Shown one piece after another: positions 25,577-33,071 of a stretch of DNA of 64,000 bases. The position numbers were made by a program, and so were the translations under genes. How positions within the stretch are numbered: position 1 is the first letter of the stretch; every line of letters starts with the position of its first letter. The notes under the pieces are model-generated. The model saw nothing but the letters and a program-made list of their open reading frames with translations. It searched no databases and was not told where the DNA came from. Origin of the DNA: an uncultured Oscillospiraceae bacterium (GTDB taxonomy: Bacteria; Bacillota; Clostridia; Oscillospirales; Acutalibacteraceae); the NCBI GenBank assembly GCA_900543395.1, contig UQQT01000002.1:1-64000 (forward strand), given 5' to 3'.

Positions 25577-25605
25577 TTGATATTAGTTTTATTTTAAGCT
25601 ATAAT
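25577..25605 (+). promoter_or_regulatory. Promoter of the Stn-like operon
   Basis: TTGATA (25577-25582) and TATAAT (25600-25605), 17-bp spacer, 25 bp before the first ATG at 25630; ribosome-binding site AAGGAGG follows at about 25614. Confidence 0.7.
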
Positions 25606-25629
25606 AATTAAAATAAGGAGGCATAAAAA

Positions 25630-26121
25630 ATGAACCCCGAATGTAAACATAAAAAATCCGATCTTTCTTTAATGGACGATATTCTCAACGAATACGCAGA
25701 CGTAAAGGGAAGTCTTATTACGATATTGCAGAAAGCGCAGGACATATACGGCTATCTTCCTATTGACGTCATATATTTAATCGCCGAAAGAACCGGATGT
25801 TCTCCCGCCAAGGTTATGGGCGTGGCGACTTTCTACACACAGTTCAGACTTACACCTGTGGGTAAAAACCTTATCATGCTCTGCAAAGGCACCGCATGTC
25901 ACGTAAACGGCGCTGACAGTATTGAAAAAGCTTTATGCGAGGAACTCGGAATTTCCGACGGCGAGACTACCGACGACGGACTTTTTTCTTTAAAAACGGT
26001 CGCATGTTTAGGATGCTGTTCTCTGTCTCCTGTTATGATGATTAATGAAAATACTTACGGTTCGCTCACTCCCGAAAAAGCGGTTTCGGTAATAAGAGAA
26101 ATCCGAAAGGAGAGCGTTTGA
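25630..26121 (+). CDS. NuoE-like [2Fe-2S] subunit (StnA/HydC type)
   Basis: 163 residues. Helical N-terminus (LNEYADVKGSLITILQKAQDIYGYLP) then a thioredoxin-like [2Fe-2S] domain: LCKGTACHVNGA supplies C-x4-C and VACLGCCSLSPVMMIN supplies C-x3-C, the four ligands of NuoE/HydC/HndA proteins. The fold passes electrons between the NAD-binding flavoprotein and its partners. First gene of a tightly packed three-gene operon (1-nt gap to the next gene). Confidence 0.92.
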   Translation: MNPECKHKKSDLSLMDDILNEYADVKGSLITILQKAQDIYGYLPIDVIYLIAERTGCSPAKVMGVATFYTQFRLTPVGKNLIMLCKGTACHVNGADSIEKALCEELGISDGETTDDGLFSLKTVACLGCCSLSPVMMINENTYGSLTPEKAVSVIREIRKESV

Positions 26122-26122
26122 T

Positions 26123-27871
26123 ATGTACAATATTGTTGTAGGCAGGGGAAGCTGCGGTATAGCGGCGGGTGCCGATAAAGTCATGGTTCAGCTTAAAGCG
26201 AAATGTCCGCAAAACGTTAAAATCGGCACTGTCGGATGTATCGGAATGTGTTTTCTTGAACCGATTGTCGACATATACGACGGCAAAGAATTAATAAAAC
26301 GTCTCGTTAAAGTTCAGCCGTCCGACTGTGAAATAATTGCGAAAGCTGTTGCTGATTCCGATTTATCGGTTCTTGATGAACTTACTATCTCCCCGGATGA
26401 CGAACAGTTTTTATCAAAACAGACGCGTATCGCACTTCGTCACTGCGGACTTATCGATCCCGAGGATATAGATTCATATAAATCCGACGACGGATATAAG
26501 GCGATAAAAAAAGTTCTCAGTGAAATGTCACCGGAAGATGTTATAGAAACAATAAAGGTTTCGGGGCTTGCAGGCAGAGGCGGAGCGGGATTTCCGACAT
26601 GGTTTAAATGGAACGCGGCTCGTCAGTCACCCGGCGACGAAAAATATCTTATCTGCAACGCGGACGAGGGCGATCCCGGCGCGTTTATGGACAGAGCGGT
26701 TATAGAATCCGACCCTCATTCTCTTATCGAGGGTATGCTCATCGGCGCATACGCAATCGGCGCGAAAGAAATGATCGTCTATGTAAGAGCCGAATATCCG
26801 CTTGCAATTTTAAGACTTACAAAAGCTATTGAGGACGCGAGAAAGGCGGGCTGTCTCGGCAAAAATATACTCGGTTCGTCATTTTCATGCGACATGAGAA
26901 TTAAGGCGGGCGCGGGCGCATTCGTCTGCGGAGAGGAAACCGCACTTATAGAATCGCTGGAAGGTTCGCGCGGTATGCCGAGACTTAAACCTCCGTTCCC
27001 CGCGCAGGAGGGCTACTGGCATAAACCGTCTAATATCAACAACGTTGAAACGTTTGCAAACGTAGCATGGATTATAAATAATTCAGGTGAGGCGTTCGCT
27101 TCGCTCGGCACTCAAAACAGCAAGGGTACCAAGGTTTTTGCCCTTACTGGGAAAATTAAAAAGGGCGGACTTGTCGAAATTCCTATGGGAATGACTCTTC
27201 GCGACGTTATTTTTGATATCGGCGGCGGCATAAGGGATAATAAAAAATTCAAAGCCGTTCAGATGGGCGGTCCCTCGGGAGGATGTATTCCCGAAAGTCT
27301 GCTCGATACCGTCATTGATTACAAGGCTCTTTCCGCGACGGGCGCAATAATGGGCTCGGGCGGAATGGTCGTCATGGATGAAAACACATGCATGGTTAAC
27401 ATGGCAAAGTTCTTTCTTGATTTTACTACGAAAGAATCGTGCGGTAAGTGCGTTCAGTGCAGAATCGGAACAAAGCGAATGTATGAGATTCTGACCCGTA
27501 TCACAAGCGGCGAGGGCAAGGACGGAGATATCGAACTTCTCGAAGAGCTATGCTGCGCGGTAAAAGACGGTGCGTTGTGCGGACTCGGTCAAACGGCTCC
27601 GAACCCGGTTTTGACTACGATAAAATATTTCAGAGACGAATATGTCGCTCATATCAATAATAAAAAATGTCCGGCGGGCGAATGTTCCGCGCTGTTGTCA
27701 TACAGAATTAACCCTGACAAATGCAAAGGCTGTTCTCTTTGTTCAAAAAAATGTCCCGCACATGCGATTGAAGGAGAAATTAAAAAAGCTTTTGTCATCG
27801 ACGCGTCCAAATGCATTAAGTGCGGTCAGTGCTTTAACGTCTGCAAATTCGGCGCGGTAGAAAAGGCGTAA
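26123..27871 (+). CDS. NuoF-like NADH flavoprotein with extra Fe-S domains (StnB/HydB type)
   Basis: 582 residues. An N-terminal thioredoxin-like [2Fe-2S] domain (~1-90: GRGSCGIAAGA, VGCIGMCFLEP) is fused to a NuoF core: FMN site LAGRGGAGFPTWFKW (~150), NADH site CNADEGDPGAFMDRAV (~178) and [4Fe-4S] site SCGKCVQCRIGTKRM (~440). A C-terminal two-cluster ferredoxin has CKGCSLCSKKCPAHA and CIKCGQCFNVCKFGA. This architecture occurs in bifurcating hydrogenases, formate dehydrogenases and Stn transhydrogenases. No hydrogenase or formate dehydrogenase gene follows; the next gene is NfnB-like, which favours Stn. Confidence 0.92.
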   Translation: MYNIVVGRGSCGIAAGADKVMVQLKAKCPQNVKIGTVGCIGMCFLEPIVDIYDGKELIKRLVKVQPSDCEIIAKAVADSDLSVLDELTISPDDEQFLSKQTRIALRHCGLIDPEDIDSYKSDDGYKAIKKVLSEMSPEDVIETIKVSGLAGRGGAGFPTWFKWNAARQSPGDEKYLICNADEGDPGAFMDRAVIESDPHSLIEGMLIGAYAIGAKEMIVYVRAEYPLAILRLTKAIEDARKAGCLGKNILGSSFSCDMRIKAGAGAFVCGEETALIESLEGSRGMPRLKPPFPAQEGYWHKPSNINNVETFANVAWIINNSGEAFASLGTQNSKGTKVFALTGKIKKGGLVEIPMGMTLRDVIFDIGGGIRDNKKFKAVQMGGPSGGCIPESLLDTVIDYKALSATGAIMGSGGMVVMDENTCMVNMAKFFLDFTTKESCGKCVQCRIGTKRMYEILTRITSGEGKDGDIELLEELCCAVKDGALCGLGQTAPNPVLTTIKYFRDEYVAHINNKKCPAGECSALLSYRINPDKCKGCSLCSKKCPAHAIEGEIKKAFVIDASKCIKCGQCFNVCKFGAVEKA

Positions 27872-27884
27872 GGAGGGTATACCG

Positions 27885-29912
27885 ATGAAAGAAATCAACT
27901 TGACAATTAACGGAATACCCGTAAAAGGCGTTGAGGGAGATACGATTCTCGACGTTGCAAACAAGAATAATATTTTTATTCCGACATTATGTCATTTGCA
28001 GTATGTTAAGGAATACGGAGCATGCGGTTTGTGCGTTGTAGAGGCAGAGGGAATACCGAAGCTTCTACGCGCCTGTTCGGTAAAAGCAGCGGATTCAATG
28101 GCTGTCAACACCGAATCGGACAGGGTAGTCCGTTCACGCAAGATAACGCTGGAGCTTCTTATGTCCGACCATAAAGGCGATTGTCTCGGTCCGTGCGTGC
28201 TTAACTGTCCTGCGGAAACCGCATGTCAGGAATATGTAAAACAAATTGCTTTAGGCAATAATGAAGAAGCTGTACGCGTTATAAAAGAAAAAATCCCGCT
28301 GCCCGCGAGCATAGGCAGAATTTGTCCTCATCCGTGTGAAAAAGCATGCAGACGGCAGTATGTTGAAGAACCGATATCCATTGCATTCTTAAAAGCATAT
28401 GCCGCTGATAAGGTTCTTGCTTCGGGTAAACATATTCTCGGTTCGGTTCAAAGAGATACGGGAAAGAAAGTATGCATTATCGGCGGAGGTCCCGCAGGTC
28501 TTACATCGGCATATTACCTGAGACTTAAAGGACACAGCGTTACCGTGTTCGATAAAATGCCGAAAATGGGCGGAATGCTCCGTTACGGAATCCCCGAATA
28601 CAGACTGCCGAAAAAAGTTCTCGATGAAGAAGTAAATGAAATAGCTTCCCTCGGAGTCAAAATGATCAATAATTTCAAACTCGGGGAAAGCGAATCGCTT
28701 GACAGTCTCAATTCACGTTTTGATGCTGTTATTCTTGCGGTCGGCGCATGGAAAAGCAGTTCTGCAAGGTGTAAAGGCGACGAGCTTAACGGCGTTGTCG
28801 GGGGAATCGATTTTCTCAGAGAAATCGCACTCGGCAGTATTCCCGATATCGGAAAGAATGTTGCAGTCGTAGGCGGAGGAAATACGGCTATGGACGCGTG
28901 CAGATCAGCTGTCAGATGTAAAGCAGAAAATGTTTACGTTATATACAGACGAACCAGAAACGAAATGCCTGCTGAGGACGTTGAAATCGAAGAAGCGATC
29001 GAAGAGGGCGTTCAGTTTAAGTTCCTTACAAATCCGGCTGAATTTATAGGCGAAAACGGCAGAGTAAAAACTGTAAAGCTTCAGGTTATGGAACTCGGCG
29101 AGCCGGACGAGGGAGGCAGACGTTCTCCCGTGCCGGTTGAGGGAAAATTTGAATATCTCGACGTCGACACCGTAATTAACGCAATAGGACAGAAGCTTGA
29201 TTCAAACGGACTAAATGATATCGAATTAAATTCGAGAGGAAATATTGTTTGTGATCCCGATACGTTTGAAACTAATATAAAAGGTGTATTTGCAATCGGA
29301 GACGCCGTAAATACAGGCGCTTCAATAGCTGTTCAGGCTATCGCTCACGCCGGTAAAGTTTCGGACTGCGTCGACAGATATTTAAACGGACTTCCGCTTT
29401 CGGAGTTTAAGAAGTATGTTTCTAAAAAAGATTTTGACCCGTCGAGCGTTTCGGATAAAGAAAAAATCGACAGAGTCAAAATGCCAGTAAGAGACGCAAA
29501 AGAAAGAAAATCGGATTTTTCCTCCATTTATCTCGGATTGAGCGACGAACAGGCTCAAGCGGAAGCAAAACGCTGTCTTGAATGCGGATGCTTCGATTAT
29601 CACGAATGTTCGCTGATTAAAAACGCGCAAAGATATAATATAGATCCGACTCGATTAAATGGCAGTTGTCATACCTCTTTTACCGAGAAAAAGCTTGTTT
29701 CGATAGAAAGAGATCAGGGAAAATGTATTCTTTGTTCTTTGTGCGTCAGAACATGCGACGAGAATGCAAAACAGGGGATTTTGGGTCTCGTCGGCAGAGG
29801 TTTTAATACTGTTATTAAACCCGAATTTAAGGACAGCATAAAATTAAGCTTCTGCAAGGACTGTAAAAAATGCGTCGATATCTGCCCGACAGGCGCGCTT
29901 AAGCTTATATAA
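27885..29912 (+). CDS. NfnB/GltD-like NAD(P)H flavoprotein with ferredoxin ends (StnC type)
   Basis: 675 residues. N-terminal [2Fe-2S] ferredoxin (~1-75: TLCHLQYVKEYGACGLCVVE), a His/Cys [4Fe-4S] linker region (CLGPCVLNCPAETACQEYV, ICPHPCEKACRR), then a GltD-type two-dinucleotide-domain oxidoreductase: CIIGGGPAGLTSAYYL binds FAD (~200) and VAVVGGGNTAMDACRSA binds NAD(P)H (~330), with AIGDAVNTGASI closing FAD binding. The C-terminus has a CLECGC site and a two-cluster ferredoxin (CILCSLCVRTCDENA, CKDCKKCVDICPTGA). This matches StnC of the electron-bifurcating NADPH:ferredoxin:NAD transhydrogenase. AAGGAGGG precedes the ATG. Confidence 0.88.
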   Translation: MKEINLTINGIPVKGVEGDTILDVANKNNIFIPTLCHLQYVKEYGACGLCVVEAEGIPKLLRACSVKAADSMAVNTESDRVVRSRKITLELLMSDHKGDCLGPCVLNCPAETACQEYVKQIALGNNEEAVRVIKEKIPLPASIGRICPHPCEKACRRQYVEEPISIAFLKAYAADKVLASGKHILGSVQRDTGKKVCIIGGGPAGLTSAYYLRLKGHSVTVFDKMPKMGGMLRYGIPEYRLPKKVLDEEVNEIASLGVKMINNFKLGESESLDSLNSRFDAVILAVGAWKSSSARCKGDELNGVVGGIDFLREIALGSIPDIGKNVAVVGGGNTAMDACRSAVRCKAENVYVIYRRTRNEMPAEDVEIEEAIEEGVQFKFLTNPAEFIGENGRVKTVKLQVMELGEPDEGGRRSPVPVEGKFEYLDVDTVINAIGQKLDSNGLNDIELNSRGNIVCDPDTFETNIKGVFAIGDAVNTGASIAVQAIAHAGKVSDCVDRYLNGLPLSEFKKYVSKKDFDPSSVSDKEKIDRVKMPVRDAKERKSDFSSIYLGLSDEQAQAEAKRCLECGCFDYHECSLIKNAQRYNIDPTRLNGSCHTSFTEKKLVSIERDQGKCILCSLCVRTCDENAKQGILGLVGRGFNTVIKPEFKDSIKLSFCKDCKKCVDICPTGALKLI

Positions 29913-29933
29913 AAATATAGGAGAGATTGATTA

Positions 29934-30899
29934 ATGAAAATTACACTTATGTACAAGATTATGGCGTTATTGATGACAATAATGTCCGCCCTCGGAATCG
30001 GACTTACCAAACCTCCGGCAACAGACGATCCCATAACAGTTAACGAAAACGCTAATATGACATTTATCGCATGGGGCGATACGCAGGTATCAAATTATCT
30101 TTTGTCGAGAAACCAGTATACGAAAAATGCATGCGAGGATCTTGTTAATTCCGATATTGAATTCGACGCATTTGTCGTTGCAGGAGATATGGCGGAGAAC
30201 GGCTTAAATGCCGAGTACGCGACTCTTGCAGATTACTTTTCGCCTGTAAAGACAAAGGCTTATGTTTTCTGCGAGGGAAACCATGACGTCAGATTAAAAT
30301 CATACTCTATGCAGAGCAAGAGATTTATAAAATTCGTGAACGCTCTTAATAGGGATAATAATTTATCAATCGATAAGCTTAATTATACATACGAAGCAAA
30401 CGGTTACAAATTCATCGTTCTTTCAACCGACAGAATGGAGCTTGAGGAAAACTGGTTCTCGAACGAACAGCTTAAATGGCTTGACAGCGAGCTTGCATTA
30501 TCCGCAAAGGACGGAAAGCCCGTATTTGTTGTAAACCATCAGCCTCTTGCTTATACTCACGGACTTCCGGACACGTGGGGCAGTCCCGTTGAATCGGCAG
30601 GAAGCGTCGGCAAACAATCTGACGAGCTTTTTGATATAATGAATAAATATCAGAATGTTATTTTCATCACAGGACATCTTCACACTGCATTCGGTCAGTA
30701 TCTTTATGAAAAGAAAGATAACGTTAATCTTGTTAACGTACCCTCTATCGGAATTTCAAACAAGGACGGCTTCTACAATCAGGCAGGTCTTGGTTTTATC
30801 GTCAACGTAACCGACGATCAGGTTATATTCAGCGCAAGAGATTTTGCCTTAGGTAAATATGTTCCCGACGGCGATATTGTTATTGATCTTGTAAAATAA
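29934..30899 (+). CDS. Membrane-anchored calcineurin-like metallophosphoesterase
   Basis: 321 residues. The N-terminal hydrophobic segment (~7-24) is a signal or anchor. Metal motifs: WGDTQVSNY (~48), VAGDMAENG (~86), EGNHDVRLK (~118), VNHQPLAY (~200) and ITGHLHTAFGQY (~246). The layout resembles the enzyme at 2470-3390, so the two are probably distant paralogues. It follows the Stn-like operon by 21 bp and may be read through from it, although the functions look unrelated. Substrate unknown; family members cleave phosphomonoesters, diesters or cyclic nucleotides. Confidence 0.85.
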   Translation: MKITLMYKIMALLMTIMSALGIGLTKPPATDDPITVNENANMTFIAWGDTQVSNYLLSRNQYTKNACEDLVNSDIEFDAFVVAGDMAENGLNAEYATLADYFSPVKTKAYVFCEGNHDVRLKSYSMQSKRFIKFVNALNRDNNLSIDKLNYTYEANGYKFIVLSTDRMELEENWFSNEQLKWLDSELALSAKDGKPVFVVNHQPLAYTHGLPDTWGSPVESAGSVGKQSDELFDIMNKYQNVIFITGHLHTAFGQYLYEKKDNVNLVNVPSIGISNKDGFYNQAGLGFIVNVTDDQVIFSARDFALGKYVPDGDIVIDLVK

Positions 30900-30902
30900 A
30901 AT

Positions 30903-30937
30903 CTCTGTTTTATCGGGCATAACAGAATATTTTTTTA
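30903..30937 (+). terminator. Terminator after the metallophosphoesterase
   Basis: TCTGTT and AACAGA arms around an 11-nt loop, followed by ATATTTTTTT. Short stem but good T-run. Confidence 0.6.
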
Positions 30938-30988
30938 ACCTCCGTTAATAATTATAACGACTGAACCAGTCAGTAATTTAACGGAGGT
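30938..30988 (+). promoter_or_regulatory. Hairpin that buries the ribosome-binding site of the coat-F-like genes
   Basis: ACCTCCGTTAA (30938-30948) is an exact complement of TTAACGGAGGT (30978-30988). The latter contains GGAGG, the ribosome-binding site 7 nt ahead of the ATG at 30995. An inner GACT/AGTC stem lies in the loop. If the transcript includes the left arm, translation would be blocked until the stem opens. TCTTTTT after the stem could also make it a terminator. Confidence 0.55.
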
Positions 30989-30994
30989 CTTTTT

Positions 30995-31183
30995 ATGCCC
31001 AATCTAACTAAAAAAGAGCTGTCCGCGCTTGAGGATCAGCTTAACAGTGAACAGCTTTTGATTAAAAAGTATAAAAGCTACGCTCAATGCGCAGTTGACC
31101 CGCAGATTAAAGCGACATGCGAACAGCTTGCGGCACAGCATAAAACGCATTTTGACACGCTTATGGGACATCTTTGCTACTGA
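30995..31183 (+). CDS. Coat-F-like small helical protein
   Basis: 62 residues, all helical: LTKKELSALEDQLNSEQLLIKKYKSYAQ followed by DPQIKATCEQLAAQHKTHFDTLMGHL. This is the shortened ferritin-like two-helix pattern (EQLLIKKY...H) of clostridial spore-coat-F-associated and similar small proteins. No signal peptide. Its ribosome-binding site is in a stable stem. The partner gene 18 bp downstream is also coat-F-like, so they likely act together in spores or stationary cells. Confidence 0.65.
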   Translation: MPNLTKKELSALEDQLNSEQLLIKKYKSYAQCAVDPQIKATCEQLAAQHKTHFDTLMGHLCY

Positions 31184-31201
31184 TAAGGAGGTAAATAATA
31201 T

Positions 31202-31477
31202 ATGAACAATAACGCTGTATTACCTGACAGAGACATTCTTGACGATATTCTGTCGTCTCAAAAGCATATAACCGACGGATACAACACATTTTCAAATGAA
31301 TGCGTCGATCAGTCGCTGAGAACGGATTTTCTTAATATTTTAAGAGACGAGCATAACATTCAGCAGAGCATTTTCGATCAAATGCAGTCGCGGGGATGGT
31401 ACTGCCCCGCAAAAGCACAGCAGCAGGAAATAGATACCGCGAAATCGAAATTTCAGAATATATCATCAGCATTATAA
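31202..31477 (+). CDS. Spore coat protein F-like protein
   Basis: 91 residues. LPDRDILDDILSSQKHITDGYNTFSNEC, then LRTDFLNILRDEHNIQQSIFDQMQSRGWY is the CotF signature pattern (LLxxxK...Y......S...LR..L..IL..E...Q..IF..M...GWY). Coat-F proteins are ferritin-like helical bundle proteins of the spore coat. AAGGAGG before the ATG. Second gene of the pair, closed by a terminator at 31484. Confidence 0.8.
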   Translation: MNNNAVLPDRDILDDILSSQKHITDGYNTFSNECVDQSLRTDFLNILRDEHNIQQSIFDQMQSRGWYCPAKAQQQEIDTAKSKFQNISSAL

Positions 31478-31483
31478 TAACAA

Positions 31484-31518
31484 AAGAGAGAGACCGAAAA
31501 AAGTCTCTCTCTTATCTT
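31484..31518 (+). terminator. Terminator of the coat-F-like pair
   Basis: AAGAGAGAGAC / GTCTCTCTCTT, a perfect 11-bp stem with an 8-nt loop, followed by ATCTTTTTT. Confidence 0.9.
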
Positions 31519-31521
31519 TTT

Positions 31522-31714
31522 TATAAAACCCCGCCGTGCCGTAATCTTCGCAATAAATGACCTGCCTGATAAGCAGGTGGGTGCGGCCCGTATGCTTTGC
31601 GCTCCCAACGTCCGTCGAGGCGGGAGGTCTGCGTTCCCACAATACGGAGCTTAGCTCCCTATAAATGTTTGTTGGGTCAATATAAGCGAAAAATAGGCGA
31701 ACACAGCAGGAAAG
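31522..31714 (-). ncRNA. ssrS: Probable 6S RNA
   Basis: About 190 nt on the minus strand. The ends close with CCTGCTGTG (plus 31702-31710) pairing over nine bases, with G-U pairs, to CACGGCGGG (plus 31530-31538), then a T-tract with TTTT (plus 31525-31528). GTTCGC and GCGAAG extend the closing stem. Inside are a GGAGC/GCTCC hairpin, an apical CTCCC/GGGAG stem and an ACCTGC/GCAGGT hairpin, giving the rod with a central bubble typical of 6S RNA. The GACCCAAC and TGTGGGAACGCAGAC blocks look like clostridial 6S RNAs as I remember them. TAATAC (plus 31722-31727) could be its -10, inside the end of the DUF1292 gene. 6S RNA binds RNA polymerase in stationary phase. Confidence 0.72.
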
Positions 31715-31724
31715 CGATCAAGTA

Positions 31725-32048
31725 TTATTCCTCGTCGTCAAATTCGAACATATCGCTGAGTCTGTCCTCAAACATTCTGCCGAGTTTATCGAAAAGTGCA
31801 TCGTCCTCGATAGGTTCGAGGTAAAATTCGTCATCCTCATAGGATGTTTTTAATATAATAAGTTCACCGTCCGAATCAAGAATTTCCTCTTCTTTGTCAT
31901 ACTGGGGAAGAAGAGCGATATATTCGTCGCCGTCAAGCTCGATTCTGTCGAGTTCTTCAAAGGCATGTTCAACGCCGTCCTCATCGATAACGCTGATTAT
32001 ATTCGTTTCATTATATTCTTCGTTTTCATTTCTTATTTCGTCGCTCAT
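31725..32048 (-). CDS. DUF1292 acidic protein
   Basis: 107 residues, very acidic, no signal peptide. The core NIISVIDEDGVEHAFEELDRIELDGDEYIALLPQ matches DUF1292, which in Firmicutes usually lies near ruvX/yrrB or alone. Residues after ~65 are an acidic extension (DDEFYLEPIEDDALFDKLGRMFEDRLSDMF) also seen in the family. Function is not known. Its last codons overlap the presumed 6S RNA promoter, so the RNA start and this stop are only about 10 bp apart. Confidence 0.88.
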   Translation of the reverse strand: MSDEIRNENEEYNETNIISVIDEDGVEHAFEELDRIELDGDEYIALLPQYDKEEEILDSDGELIILKTSYEDDEFYLEPIEDDALFDKLGRMFEDRLSDMFEFDDEE

Positions 32049-32106
32049 GTTAATTCTCCGTTTCTTAATTATATTGTATCAGTTTCGCAAATAAGAGTCA
32101 ATATGT

Positions 32107-32964
32107 TTATTCGGAAAACTCTGCAGTCCATGCAAATTCAAAAGATTTGTTGCTTTCAAGAGATATTATGCCCTCTTTTTTGCAAATACAGTCTTTTTTA
32201 TCTCTCGAATCGTTTACACCGAACCAAGGTTCAAGACATACGTAAGGTGCGCCCGGCTTTGCCCATATTCCGAGATAAGGACTTGAACCGAAGTCAAATT
32301 TGACCTTTCCGGCACTGTCTGTCGAGTGCAGAGTGATATGCTTAGATTTTATATTTGAAAAAATCAAAGCGTCGTTATCAAAAATATGCTCGGTAATAAC
32401 AATCTTTTTCTCATTATTTAGAACAGGAATTTTCTCGTTAACTCTTATTGAATCCGAATCTATCATTTCGGTCGAAAGCGTTTCGTTTTCGTCAAATTCG
32501 AGGTAATCTCCGATTTTGCATTTAAATCCGGGATGCGCCCCGATTGAAAAATACATTGTTTTATCGTTGGTATTGACAACCTTATGCGTAACTTTTACGC
32601 TTTTTCCTACAATTTCGAACGTTATATATACAACGAACGTAAACGGATAACTTTTTAAAGTCTCGGCATCTGCGGTCTGGACAAGAACAAGCTTGTTTTT
32701 ATCGCAGGAGACGAGCTGTGCGTTTCTTTTCCTGAACAAACCGTGTTTAGGCATGGTATACTCATTGCCGTCGTAACGGTATTTATCGTCAAGAAGTCTG
32801 CCTATAATAGGAAACAGGATAGGGGACTGACCGTACCAGACGGACTCGTCGCCGTTCCAAAGGAAATCAAAGCCGGTATCCTTTGATACAATACTGTGAA
32901 GCTCTGCTCCGTATTCCTTAACACTTAAAGATAATTTATCGTTTTCTATACAATAAGTTTTCAT
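32107..32964 (-). CDS. Aldose 1-epimerase family protein
   Basis: 285 residues from ATG 32964 (AAGGAGC 8 nt upstream); an ATG 14 codons earlier lacks a site. Galactose-mutarotase fold: LSVKEYGAELHSIVSKDTG, LWNGDESVWYGQSPILFPIIGRL, MPKHGLFRKRNAQ (His ~80), GAHPGFKC (His ~160) and a late Glu in YVCLEPWFGVNDS. It belongs to the YeaD/LacX-like subgroup that epimerises sugars or sugar phosphates. Stands alone, leftward. Confidence 0.88.
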   Translation of the reverse strand: MKTYCIENDKLSLSVKEYGAELHSIVSKDTGFDFLWNGDESVWYGQSPILFPIIGRLLDDKYRYDGNEYTMPKHGLFRKRNAQLVSCDKNKLVLVQTADAETLKSYPFTFVVYITFEIVGKSVKVTHKVVNTNDKTMYFSIGAHPGFKCKIGDYLEFDENETLSTEMIDSDSIRVNEKIPVLNNEKKIVITEHIFDNDALIFSNIKSKHITLHSTDSAGKVKFDFGSSPYLGIWAKPGAPYVCLEPWFGVNDSRDKKDCICKKEGIISLESNKSFEFAWTAEFSE

Positions 32965-33071
32965 TCGTTTTACGCTCCTTAAAAAAGAAAGACGCTGCAA
33001 ATACATATCCGCAACGCCTTTTATTTGCTATTAAATTATATAATTATAAGCTTAATTTGTCAATAGACGAT

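Noticed and set aside
25630..29912. [FeFe]-hydrogenase HydABC operon
   Set aside because: The third gene is an NfnB/GltD-like flavoprotein and lacks the H-cluster motifs, so hydrogenase is excluded.
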